Below are positions 14,744-23,838 of a DNA stretch of 34,446 bases, one piece after another (position 1 is the stretch's first letter; every line of letters begins with the position of its first letter). The DNA is taken from positions 1-34,446 of the forward strand of contig JAFQFD010000002.1 in assembly GCA_017415715.1 (NCBI GenBank), in the 5' to 3' direction. The stretch comes from Bacteroidales bacterium (GTDB lineage Bacteria; Bacteroidota; Bacteroidia; Bacteroidales; UBA932). A model generated the notes under the pieces. The model saw nothing but the letters and a program-made list of their open reading frames with translations, was not told the DNA's origin and did not search any database. Position numbers and translations under genes: made by a program.

Positions 14744-15781
14744 ATGTCAAAGAAGGTATTGGTATCCGGAGGCGCCGGCTACATCGGCAGCCACGTAACG
14801 GTAGAACTCATTTCAGCAGGCTATGACGTAGTTGTAGCAGACAACATGTCAAACTGCGACATGACCTGTTTCGAAGGAGTAAAGAAGATCACAGGCAGAG
14901 AGGACATTCCTTTCTATCAGATCGACTGCTGCGACTATGCATCAGTTGACAAGGTGTTCACCGAGCACAAGATCGATGCTGTCATCCATTTCGCCGCATT
15001 CAAGGCAGTGGGCGAGTCTGTGGCAGAGCCTATCATGTACTACAGGAACAACCTCGTCTCATTCCTCAATATCCTCGAGGTCGCGAAGAACCATGGCGGC
15101 TGCAACGTCCTCTTCTCGTCATCGGCGACGGTATACGGAGAGGCAGAAGACCTCCCTGTGACCGAGCAGACTCCGCGCCTTCCGGCGACATCCCCATACG
15201 GCAACACCAAGCAGATGTGTGAAGACATACTTCGTGACGTAGTGGCCGCCACAGCCGCTTCGGAAGGCGTTGTCAAGGGCATCGCCCTCCGCTACTTCAA
15301 CCCGATCGGAGCCCATCCGTCAGCCCTCATAGGCGAACTTCCGAGAGGCGTTCCGAACAACCTGGTGCCTTTCATCACACAGACCGCGATCGGCAAGCGC
15401 GAGTGCCTGAGCATCTTCGGCAAGGACTATCCTACAGAGGACGGCACCTGCCTGCGTGACTACATCGACATCGTGGACCTCGCCAAGGCTCATGTGGCAG
15501 CAGTGTCACGCATGGTCGGCGGCAAGATGAAGGCAGGATACGAGATATTCAATGTCGGCACAGGCCGTCCTGTTTCAGTGTACGAACTCGTGACAGCATT
15601 CGAGAAAGTCAACGGACTGAAGCTCAACTACAAGTTCGTAGACCGCCGTCCGGGTGACGTCATGGCCATCTGGGCAGACACAACCCTCGCCAACGAAGAA
15701 CTCGGCTGGAAGGCGGAGCGCACCGTAGAGGAAACCCTCGCCTCGGCATGGGCATGGGAAAAGCACCTTGCGGGGAAATAG
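14744..15781 (+). CDS. galE: UDP-glucose 4-epimerase
   Basis: 345 residues, normal for the family. The extended SDR fold shows the NAD-binding 'GGAGYIGSH' (GxxGxxG at 9-15), 'FSSSATVYG', and the catalytic 'YGNTK' (Tyr152, Lys156), followed by 'ALRYFNPIGAHPS' and 'RDYIDIVDLAKAH'. GalE interconverts UDP-glucose and UDP-galactose, serving the Leland pathway and supply of galactose for surface glycans. It stands alone; its transcript probably ends at the first REP palindrome, which is followed by a T-rich stretch. Confidence 0.97.
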   Translation: MSKKVLVSGGAGYIGSHVTVELISAGYDVVVADNMSNCDMTCFEGVKKITGREDIPFYQIDCCDYASVDKVFTEHKIDAVIHFAAFKAVGESVAEPIMYYRNNLVSFLNILEVAKNHGGCNVLFSSSATVYGEAEDLPVTEQTPRLPATSPYGNTKQMCEDILRDVVAATAASEGVVKGIALRYFNPIGAHPSALIGELPRGVPNNLVPFITQTAIGKRECLSIFGKDYPTEDGTCLRDYIDIVDLAKAHVAAVSRMVGGKMKAGYEIFNVGTGRPVSVYELVTAFEKVNGLKLNYKFVDRRPGDVMAIWADTTLANEELGWKAERTVEETLASAWAWEKHLAGK

Positions 15782-15813
15782 TTCAGGAGCATCCTGCGAG
15801 GATTGTAATACGA

Positions 15814-15870
15814 CCCGTTGAGCGGCGGCATGTCCCACACGTGCAGATTCCCGCTCAACGGGTTGTTTTT
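15814..15870 (+). terminator. First REP palindrome acting as probable galE terminator
   Basis: The perfect 12-bp stem 15814-15825/15851-15862 is followed by TTGTTTTT (15863-15870), 33 bases after the galE stop. A REP unit used as a terminator is plausible but unproven. Confidence 0.5.
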
Positions 15871-16047
15871 GTGTCCCGTTGAGCGACCAGACCGGCTCCC
15901 CGCCCCGAATTCCCGCTCATCGGTCTTCCCATGCGCCCCGTTGAGCGACCAGACCGACTCCCAACCCCGAATTCCCGCTCATCGGTCTTCCCATGCGCCC
16001 CGTTGAGCGGTGGAGTGGGCATGGACCCACAATTTTCCGCTCAACGG
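15814..16047. repeat. REP array, left side: four palindromes downstream of the RAYT gene
   Basis: Left arms CCCGTTGAGCGG or CCCGTTGAGCGA lie at 15814-15825, 15875-15886, 15937-15948 and 15999-16010. Right arms CCGCTCAACGG(G) or CCCGCTCATCGG lie at 15851-15862, 15912-15923, 15974-15985 and 16037-16047. All have the same orientation with 25-26-nt loops. The middle two units are an exact-length 62-bp tandem duplication (15875-15936 and 15937-15998) differing at three bases, and both carry the same T-T mismatch (GTTGAG against CTCATC). The array ends five bases before the RAYT stop codon. Confidence 0.9.
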
Positions 16048-16052
16048 ACACA

Positions 16053-16931
16053 TCAGACAAAACCTTTCAGCAGTGATGCATCCAGATGCAGGATCCGACC
16101 TAACTGTTTATGTGTGGAAAGGTATTCGCTTTTCAGCCTTTTGGCCAGTCTTATCCTATCGTTGACTTTTAGTGATTGAATGTCAGAGGTCCCGAATGTT
16201 TTTTGTGCAAGGTCTGCAGCGATCTTTCTGAGCTCCTTGTCTGGCACGAAGCTCTTTTGCGACCGGGATATGCTGAGATCGACTTTGCCTTCAAGCTTTT
16301 TGGTCAGGAAATAGAGATATCTCGCAGGAGTCTTGAATAACTTCTCGATGGCCTCCAGATCAACGAAACACTCCGGCATGATCATACCATTATTGTTGAC
16401 AAGCCAGTCACCTGGCAGGCTGACCCTCGTTCTCAACAGATCCCGCAGTTCGTTCTCCGAGAAGTCTTTGATTTTCTTGCAGTTGGCCAGTCTTGTCTTG
16501 TTTGTCTTGAACATCAGCTGACATGATCCCCATGGATACTCCGATGGCAGACCCTTGAACCCGGCCATTATGGCATTTCTGTCTATATAGGTCGCTGTTT
16601 CGAGAATATCCTCCTCTGATTTCAAAGGTATGATGGATGTCGGAAGATGCTTCAGGTATTTGGGCACATTGTATTTGTGTGAAATCCATTTCCCTGTCAG
16701 CGTCTTGTATCTGTTGATAAATTTCAGGCACCTGGCATAAGTGCCATATAACAGAAAATGGGCATGATTGTCCATCAGGGAAAAAACCAGAACTATAGCT
16801 CCTGTCAAGATTTCACATACGCCGATCCGGTTGATTCCGTATGTGAAATCGTTATTGTCTTTGAACATCCATGACAAGGATGTACCATCAGTGCATACAT
16901 GGAAAAATCCACATTCATCATCAGTTTTCAT
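16053..16931 (-). CDS. REP-associated tyrosine transposase (RAYT, Y1/HUH family)
   Basis: 292 residues from ATG 16931. The HUH nuclease motif is 'MDNHAHFLL' (His56, His58) and the probable nucleophile is Tyr75 in 'KFINRYKTLTGKW'. N-terminal 'GFFHVCTDG' corresponds to the start of the Y1_Tnp fold ('YHVTxRG' in relatives). The C-terminal part (about 205-292: 'KELRKIAADLAQ', 'VNDRIRLAKRLKSEY', 'THKQLGRIL') looks like the DnaA-like helix-turn-helix seen in larger RAYTs. RAYTs bind and cut REP palindromes and are thought to spread them, and are normally single-copy and not mobile themselves. REP arrays lie on both sides, as expected. No IS-type end structure or second gene is present. It lies opposite to galE and the following genes. 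Confidence 0.88.
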   Translation of the reverse strand: MKTDDECGFFHVCTDGTSLSWMFKDNNDFTYGINRIGVCEILTGAIVLVFSLMDNHAHFLLYGTYARCLKFINRYKTLTGKWISHKYNVPKYLKHLPTSIIPLKSEEDILETATYIDRNAIMAGFKGLPSEYPWGSCQLMFKTNKTRLANCKKIKDFSENELRDLLRTRVSLPGDWLVNNNGMIMPECFVDLEAIEKLFKTPARYLYFLTKKLEGKVDLSISRSQKSFVPDKELRKIAADLAQKTFGTSDIQSLKVNDRIRLAKRLKSEYLSTHKQLGRILHLDASLLKGFV

Positions 16932-17066
16932 TCCGTCGCCTCTTTCTATTGATGATTTTGGTCTGTATGTCCATCTCCTCTCTCCATCTCCACCCAGACC
17001 ATATCAGTGGATGTTGAAGTGTCATGCAAAGATTGGCATTTGGGATCTTAAATCAAAATAAATTTG

Positions 17067-17176
17067 CCCGTTGAGCGGAAAAACTAGCTCGGAAGACCCT
17101 CCCGTCGCTCAACGGCCCTCAAAGGCAGCCCGTTGAGCGGCTGTGTGCGCCACAGTCCATGAATTCCGCTCAACGG
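17067..17176. repeat. REP array, right side: two palindromes upstream of the RAYT gene
   Basis: Left arms CCCGTTGAGCGG at 17067-17078 and 17129-17140 (again 62 bases apart); right arms CGCTCAACGG (ending 17115) and CCGCTCAACGG (17166-17176). Same orientation as the left array. The 135-base gap between the RAYT start codon and the first unit holds no gene that I can see. Loops differ from the left array, so the shared part is the stem. Confidence 0.88.
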
Positions 17177-17229
17177 CTTGCGGGAGGGTCGTGTTGCCTC
17201 GATTGTTTGAGAGGGTGGAGAATGAAATT

Positions 17230-17260
17230 CTTGTGGTGAATTAAATTTTTCCTATCTTTG
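17230..17260 (+). promoter_or_regulatory. Promoter of the 91-aa conserved protein gene
   Basis: CTTG (17230-17233, one base off TTTG), 19 bases, then TATCTTTG (17253-17260). The leader to ATG 17299 is about 33 nt. Confidence 0.6.
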
Positions 17261-17298
17261 TTCCCGTTATAACAAAAACCAAGTAATACGTATTAATT

Positions 17299-17574
17299 AT
17301 GAACCTCAGAGTTTTCAAAAAAGACATCGAGTATTTCGTAGCAGAATTCATTGATGACTGCGCACTCTTCGTAGCGCTTAACCCTCACAAGGATGCTGAC
17401 GAGATCGCACAGATAATCGACGAAGCTGTAGAGCTTTACAACAGCCTCAAGACAAGGGCTAACCACCCTGAAGGAAACAAGAAGGCTTTCTACAGAGGTC
17501 TCACACAGGAGATGTTCGAGAAGCTCGACGAGCTCTGCGAGAAGCTCAGCGCAGTAGTTTCAAAGCAGGAGTAA
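17299..17574 (+). CDS. Conserved small helical protein of unknown function
   Basis: 91 residues, acidic, predicted all-helical and cytosolic, with no signal peptide. It starts 'MNLRVFKKDIEYFVAEFIDDC' and has 'NPHKDADEIAQIIDEAVELYNSLKTR' in the middle. I recognise this pattern as a small protein common in Bacteroidota, but no function is known to me. It has its own promoter. Codon use is strongly biased to C/G-ending and GCA/GAG codons, suggesting good expression. It converges with the NlpC/P60 gene with an 18-base gap and no hairpin. Confidence 0.85.
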   Translation: MNLRVFKKDIEYFVAEFIDDCALFVALNPHKDADEIAQIIDEAVELYNSLKTRANHPEGNKKAFYRGLTQEMFEKLDELCEKLSAVVSKQE

Positions 17575-17592
17575 TCCTCTATTTGAAATATG

Positions 17593-18714
17593 CTAAAGAT
17601 TATAGGCCTTGCTCCTGGAGATGGGAGTGAGGCCTTCTCCTTTCCAGTCGAAGAGGCGGCGGGCCTTGAGGAGACGGTGTGAGTTCTCGTAGTAGTTCTT
17701 TGTGCCCGGGATGAGGGAGTTGACACGGACCAGGTGGGATGCGTGGATGATCTCTCCGTTTCCGATGTATATTCCTACATGAGTGATAGACTCCTTCTTC
17801 CATCTTGTTTCCGGGTTGCCGAAGAACACGAGGTCGCCCGGCTTGAGGTTGCGTGTCCTCTTGACCATTTCATCATACAGGTCAGGGGAGTCGGCCCCTA
17901 TGCTGTGGTTGGCGTCCACGATGATCTCTCTTCCCAGGAATACCTGCTGTGATGCATTTCGTGGCAGGAGGTAGCCGTTCATGAACCATGTCAGGCGTAC
18001 AAGGCCGCTGCAATCGAGCCCTTTGCTCGATGTGCCGCCCCATAGATATGGGGTGCCGACAAACTGCATGGCTGTGCTGATGATGCCTGCCTCCGACGGC
18101 TTCGGCTTCTCCATCCACTTAGCGAACTCCGCAAGGTCGGCTGCCGGCGTCCATCCGGTCCTCCCGTCCGGCAGGCGCACCTCGTTCCACTCCTTGGCTT
18201 CTCCGTTTCCGGCCCCTTTGGCTGCAGACGGCTTTTCACCCTTCTTCGTCTGGGTGAACACGATCCTCACCAGGTTGCCCATAGACATGTCAGATATCCT
18301 CTGCGATGCGGCCGACGGTTCGCTGTATACTGCGCTGTGATGCGCTGTGCATATGTATTTCGGTGCTGCCTTATACTCATTGATCTCCTCGGCGGTCATC
18401 TCGACAAGCCCGAGGTTGGTGCACCACGCTGTGTATGGCTCCGGCGTGACAACCTGCCTCCAATAGCGGTCCTCACCGATGATCTCAACGATGGTGCCCA
18501 TCAGCGACTGCGTCTCCAGCGCCGACTCATAGTCCGGCATGGCTCTCATCATATTCTCCGACAGCGCGGTCACCGCCATGCGCTTCCCGGCAGCCGGCTG
18601 CCCTGCGGCATCCCCCTGCCTGCTCTGCCCTGCGGCTCCCTGCCAGCTCTGTGCGTAAACTGCCTGTCCCGTAACCGCGAAAGCGATCGCCATATATGCT
18701 AGAAATCTTTTCAT
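17593..18714 (-). CDS. Secreted SH3-NlpC/P60 peptidoglycan hydrolase
   Basis: 373 residues from ATG 18714; a start at 18777 would add residues with no signal character. Residues 1-21 are a signal peptide ('AFAVTGQAVYAQ'), followed by a Gly/Gln/Ala-rich stretch (22-44) with repeated 'AGQ'. Two SH3-like domains (about 65-120 and 120-195, the second with 'WNEVRLPDGRTGWTP') precede the catalytic domain (205-373). The catalytic residues are Cys235 in 'GLDCSGLV', His312 in 'ITHVGIY' and His324 in 'IIHASH'. This layout matches gamma-D-Glu-diamino-acid endopeptidases that cut or recycle cell-wall stem peptides in the periplasm. It is divergent from the radical SAM gene. Confidence 0.93.
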   Translation of the reverse strand: MKRFLAYMAIAFAVTGQAVYAQSWQGAAGQSRQGDAAGQPAAGKRMAVTALSENMMRAMPDYESALETQSLMGTIVEIIGEDRYWRQVVTPEPYTAWCTNLGLVEMTAEEINEYKAAPKYICTAHHSAVYSEPSAASQRISDMSMGNLVRIVFTQTKKGEKPSAAKGAGNGEAKEWNEVRLPDGRTGWTPAADLAEFAKWMEKPKPSEAGIISTAMQFVGTPYLWGGTSSKGLDCSGLVRLTWFMNGYLLPRNASQQVFLGREIIVDANHSIGADSPDLYDEMVKRTRNLKPGDLVFFGNPETRWKKESITHVGIYIGNGEIIHASHLVRVNSLIPGTKNYYENSHRLLKARRLFDWKGEGLTPISRSKAYNL

Positions 18715-18755
18715 GTGCGTGTTGTTTAACTTGTTGATGTTCAGTGTTTTGAGCG

Positions 18756-18788
18756 GTTTAACCTGCCTTCCCGCCATCCAGGCTAAAC
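18756..18788. repeat. Dispersed hairpin repeat, copy A
   Basis: GTTTAACCTG (18756-18765) pairs with CAGGCTAAAC (18779-18788), nine of ten, around a CCTTCCCGCCATC loop. It shares CCTGCCTTCC and GGCTAAACATAT with the copy at 33142. It lies in the 137-base gap between divergent NlpC and radical SAM genes. Confidence 0.65.
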
Positions 18789-18851
18789 ATATTAACTGCC
18801 TGATGGTTAGGATCTTGCGATAAACGCTCCCAATGTCGTGATTACAAAATT

Positions 18852-19877
18852 ATGATTAAATTTGCAGATATGGAAGCAGGATTTGAGAAATATGGTTTCC
18901 CGGAGGGGAAAAGATACAACTCCTTTGTGGGATATTTCAAGAGGAGATATGGCGAGCGTCTTCAGAAGATTGTGCTGGACGCCGGCTTCACCTGCCCGAA
19001 CCGTGACGGCACGATCGGCAGGGGAGGATGCACATATTGCGACAATGCTGCGTTCCATCCTTCATATAGCACGGCGGGCAAGAGCCTGCATCAGCAGCTG
19101 GATGAGGGGATTGAGTTTCATATGGTGAGGTATCGCACCACTGAGCATTATCTTGCATATTTCCAATCGTTTTCGAATACATATGCCCCTCTGGAGCGTC
19201 TGAAGGTGCTTTATGAGGAGGCGTTGTCGCATCCGAAGGTGGTCGGACTGGTCATCGGTACTCGTCCGGACTGCGTGGATGAGCAGAAACTGGACTATCT
19301 TGCGGCTCTGGCTGACGGCAGTGCCATGCCGGGCTGGTCGCGAGATATGGCCGACGGCACGGTCCGCCATGCTCCTGTGGTTATTGTGGAATATGGCATA
19401 GAGTCATGCTATGATTCGACCTTGAGGCGTATAAACCGCGGGCATGATTACGTGACTGCGCGGCGTGCTGTCGAAATGACAGCTGCGCGCGGCATAGATG
19501 TCGGTGCCCATTTCATACTCGGCCTTCCGGGTGAGACCCGTCAGATGATGCTGGAGTCATGCGCCATGATCAATGAACTGCCTCTTCGTTCAGTGAAATT
19601 CCACCAGCTTCAGATAGTCAAAGGCACCCGGATGGAGCAGGAATATGCCGCTTGCCCTCAGGACTTTGCACGCTTCAGCCTGGACGAATACCTCGACTTC
19701 TTCGTGGACATGCTGGAACGCCTCCGCCCGACCCTCAGCATCGAGCGCTTCGTCGGCGAAGTCCCTCCCCGTTTCGTCAACGAGACCCCATGGGGCCTCA
19801 TACGAAACGTCGAGCTCCTCCGCCTCCTCGACCAGCGCCTCGAGGCCCGCGCCACCCACCAGGGCCGTCTTCTGTAA
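18852..19877 (+). CDS. TIGR01212-family radical SAM protein (YhcC-like)
   Basis: 341 residues. The [4Fe-4S]-binding site is 'CPNRDGTIGRGGCTYCDN', the spaced Cys-x11-Cys-x2-Cys form typical of the TIGR01212/YhcC group within the Elp3-type radical SAM proteins. 'LVIGTRPDCVD', 'VIVEYGIES' and 'GAHFILGLPGE' follow the family order. The biochemical role is not established as far as I know. Start choice is uncertain: ATG 18852 sits just before TAAATTTG (18857-18864), which could be the -7 box, in which case ATG 18870 with a very short or no leader would be the true start; the family motifs begin well after both. Confidence 0.9.
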   Translation: MIKFADMEAGFEKYGFPEGKRYNSFVGYFKRRYGERLQKIVLDAGFTCPNRDGTIGRGGCTYCDNAAFHPSYSTAGKSLHQQLDEGIEFHMVRYRTTEHYLAYFQSFSNTYAPLERLKVLYEEALSHPKVVGLVIGTRPDCVDEQKLDYLAALADGSAMPGWSRDMADGTVRHAPVVIVEYGIESCYDSTLRRINRGHDYVTARRAVEMTAARGIDVGAHFILGLPGETRQMMLESCAMINELPLRSVKFHQLQIVKGTRMEQEYAACPQDFARFSLDEYLDFFVDMLERLRPTLSIERFVGEVPPRFVNETPWGLIRNVELLRLLDQRLEARATHQGRLL

Positions 19878-19882
19878 TTTAT

Positions 19883-19958
19883 TGACTATCAGTAAACTAA
19901 TATGTCTGGCCTGCCTTCCTCGCCATGCAGGTTAACAGTGCTAAAGTGCTGGTAGTCA
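19883..19958. repeat. Dispersed hairpin repeat, copy B
   Basis: TGACTATCAGTAAACT (19883-19898) is largely complementary to AGTGCTGGTAGTCA (19945-19958). Inside are CCTGCCTTCC (19911-19920) and GCAGGTTAA, as in copies A and C. It follows the radical SAM stop by five bases, so it may also end that transcript, though no T-run is present. Confidence 0.65.
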
Positions 19959-20048
19959 GCGCAAAGGGCTATGCGCTCTCATTCACAGCCGACCTTATGC
20001 CTCCCTTACACCGCCTGCTAAGCCTGTCAGGTCTGCTAACCCCGGCCA

Positions 20049-21568
<1,520 letters not shown>

Positions 21569-21575
21569 TCTGCTG

Positions 21576-22439
21576 ATGAAGCGGATAATCCATATGACGC
21601 TTATCTTTGGGATCGTCTTGCCGATGCTTGCATCGTGCAAGGCGATTTCGGAGTTTTTTGACAAGGAGGAGGTCGTGGCCGAGGTCGGTCAGGCGAAGCT
21701 CCGCAAGTCTGAGCTCGACAGGGTGGTGCCAGCCGGTCTGCCGGCCGAGGACAGCGTCCGCCTGGCAAGGCAGTACATCAATACATGGGCTCTGGACCAG
21801 GTCTTCCTGAACGTGGCCGAGCAGCAGCTCTCGAAGTCCGAGAAGGATGTGACCAGGGAGCTTGAGGCCTATAGGACATCTCTCCTGAAGTACCGCTACG
21901 AGCAACTCTATGTGAACGAGAGACTCGACACAGCGGTGAGTGACGATGCCGTCCAGGAATACTACGAGGCGCACAGCTCGAAGTTCATTCTTCAGCGTCC
22001 GGTGGTCAAGGCGCGTTTTCTGAGCATATCGGAGGACTCTCCGATGCTGAAGACCATACGCAAGAAGATGTCGTCAGACGAAGTCGAGGACATCATTGAG
22101 GCGGACAGCCTGGCATTCTCGTCGGCATTCAAGTTCACCACATGGAACAACGAATGGATAGACGCTGCGGTCATGGCGCGCGAGTTCGGACAGGACTATG
22201 CATCAGTCCTCTCCGGCGTGTCAAAGGGCTGGAACGAAAGGACGGACACATCAGGTGTCGTCAATGCGGCATATGTGACAGAAATAGTCCCTAAAGGCGC
22301 GATGTCGCCGCTGGAATACAGCACGCCATTCATCAAGGACATGATAATAAGCGCGAGAAAGCAGGCCCTCGTGTCGGCTTTGGAACACGATTTGCTTGAA
22401 GATGCGCGCGTTAACGGAAAATTTGTAATTACAGAATAA
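21576..22439 (+). CDS. Lipoprotein with SurA/PPIase-like helical domain
   Basis: 287 residues from ATG 21576; upstream starts overlap guaB. The signal ends 'LPMLASC', a lipobox. The mature protein resembles the chaperone part of periplasmic peptidyl-prolyl isomerases ('VVAEVGQAKLRKSELDRVVP', 'ARQYINTWALDQVFLNVAE'), then a region without clear parvulin catalytic residues. It probably helps outer-membrane protein folding, and may lack isomerase activity. It ends one base before the SurA-like gene. Assignment rests on the N-terminal pattern and the position. Confidence 0.75.
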   Translation: MKRIIHMTLIFGIVLPMLASCKAISEFFDKEEVVAEVGQAKLRKSELDRVVPAGLPAEDSVRLARQYINTWALDQVFLNVAEQQLSKSEKDVTRELEAYRTSLLKYRYEQLYVNERLDTAVSDDAVQEYYEAHSSKFILQRPVVKARFLSISEDSPMLKTIRKKMSSDEVEDIIEADSLAFSSAFKFTTWNNEWIDAAVMAREFGQDYASVLSGVSKGWNERTDTSGVVNAAYVTEIVPKGAMSPLEYSTPFIKDMIISARKQALVSALEHDLLEDARVNGKFVITE

Positions 22440-22440
22440 T

Positions 22441-23823
22441 ATGAACATTCTCTGGTTCAAGAGACTGGCGGCCGCATTGGCATTCGCCGCCGTGGCACTG
22501 ACAGCTTCTGCACAGAAGTATTCGGACGGAGTAGTCGACAAGACCATAGCCGTAGTGGGAAATGAGATGATCATGATATCGGACCTCGAGGAAGAGGTGG
22601 CGATGATGAAGGCATATGGTATGATGTCTGACAAGAAGGGAAGATGCGAGATCCTCGAGGAGATGATGTCGTCAAAGCTCTTCCTCATGCAGGCGCGCAT
22701 CGACTCTCTCGCAGTGAACAACGACATGGTCGAGGGCGAGCTCAGCAACAGGCTCGACATGCTCAAGACCAACCTCGGCGGAGAGGAGGAGGTCGTCAAG
22801 CAGTTCGGAAAGCCGATCTACAAGCTCCGTCAGGAGTGGAGGGAGGCCATTGAAGACCAGACTCTCACCCAGCAGATGCAGCAGGAGATCGCTTCAAAGA
22901 TTCCTGAACTTACACCATACGATGTCCAGCAGTATATCGACAGGACAGATCCTGCTGACCTTCCTATGGTTCCGATCAAGTACCAGCTCAGCCAGATATG
23001 CATATACCCTGACCGTGAGGCCGCAAACCTCGCCGTGAAGGAACGTCTTCTCGCCATCCGCGAGCGCATCATCAACGGCGAGAAGTTCTCGACCCTCGCC
23101 CGCCTGTATTCACAGGACCCGGGCTCGTCACGCAAGGGTGGTGAACTCGGAATGGCTTCAAAGTCTATCTTCTGGCCGGCATTCTCTGATGCGGCCATGT
23201 CCCTGAAGCCTGGTGTGGTATCGCAGGTAGTGGAGACTCCGGACGGATTCCATATCATTGAGGTGATCGAGAAGAAGGGTGACATGTTCAACGCCCGACA
23301 CATCCTCCTCAAGCCGGAATACTCATCAGAAGACAGGGAGAAGGGATTCCATGTGCTCGACAGCCTCAGGACGGAGCTTGCCAACGACGCCGTTACATTT
23401 GAGCTTGCGGCAAGATTCTATTCAGAGGACCCTGCAACAAGGACAAACGGCGGACAGATGGCAGACCCTAACACCGGTTCTTCATATTATGAGATCGACC
23501 AGCTCAAACCTCAGGACTATGCAGCGATCAAGAACCTTAAGGAAGGCGAGATATCCGAGCCTTTCGAATCCCTTGACAACGAAGGCCGCGACGGAAACCT
23601 TGTGTACAAGATCATCAAGGTCGACAAGATCATTCCGGCACATCCTGCATCATTCAGCAATGACTATACGCTCCTTCTCCAGCAGGCAAAGCAGGAGCTT
23701 CAGATGAAGGCCATCGACGACTTCATCGATTCGAAGATCAAGGATACATATATCGTGATCGATCCGATATTCGGGGATTGCGACTTCGAGCGTCCGGGCT
23801 GGAGCGAGAAGATCCGCAAATAA
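22441..23823 (+). CDS. Periplasmic SurA-like peptidyl-prolyl cis-trans isomerase
   Basis: 460 residues with a signal peptide (about 1-24, 'ALTASAQ'). A SurA-type N-terminal chaperone domain ('VVDKTIAVVGNEMIMISDLEEEV') is followed by two parvulin domains: about 175-280 ('QLSQICIYPD', 'YSQDPGSSRKGGELGMASK', 'DGFHIIEV') and about 282-390 ('NARHILLKPEY', 'YSEDPATRTNGGQMAD'). SurA guides unfolded outer-membrane proteins across the periplasm and speeds proline isomerisation. It is in tight series with the lipoprotein before it and the OstA-like gene after it. Other PPIase families are unlikely given the tandem parvulin layout. Confidence 0.92.
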   Translation: MNILWFKRLAAALAFAAVALTASAQKYSDGVVDKTIAVVGNEMIMISDLEEEVAMMKAYGMMSDKKGRCEILEEMMSSKLFLMQARIDSLAVNNDMVEGELSNRLDMLKTNLGGEEEVVKQFGKPIYKLRQEWREAIEDQTLTQQMQQEIASKIPELTPYDVQQYIDRTDPADLPMVPIKYQLSQICIYPDREAANLAVKERLLAIRERIINGEKFSTLARLYSQDPGSSRKGGELGMASKSIFWPAFSDAAMSLKPGVVSQVVETPDGFHIIEVIEKKGDMFNARHILLKPEYSSEDREKGFHVLDSLRTELANDAVTFELAARFYSEDPATRTNGGQMADPNTGSSYYEIDQLKPQDYAAIKNLKEGEISEPFESLDNEGRDGNLVYKIIKVDKIIPAHPASFSNDYTLLLQQAKQELQMKAIDDFIDSKIKDTYIVIDPIFGDCDFERPGWSEKIRK

Positions 23824-23838
23824 TCATTTTCAAGGCCT

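Noticed and set aside
15814-16047. CRISPR-like array of regularly spaced repeats
   Set aside because: The 62-base units are themselves duplicated including the between-stem sequence, the repeats are palindromic REP units shared with the other side of a RAYT gene, and no cas genes are present.
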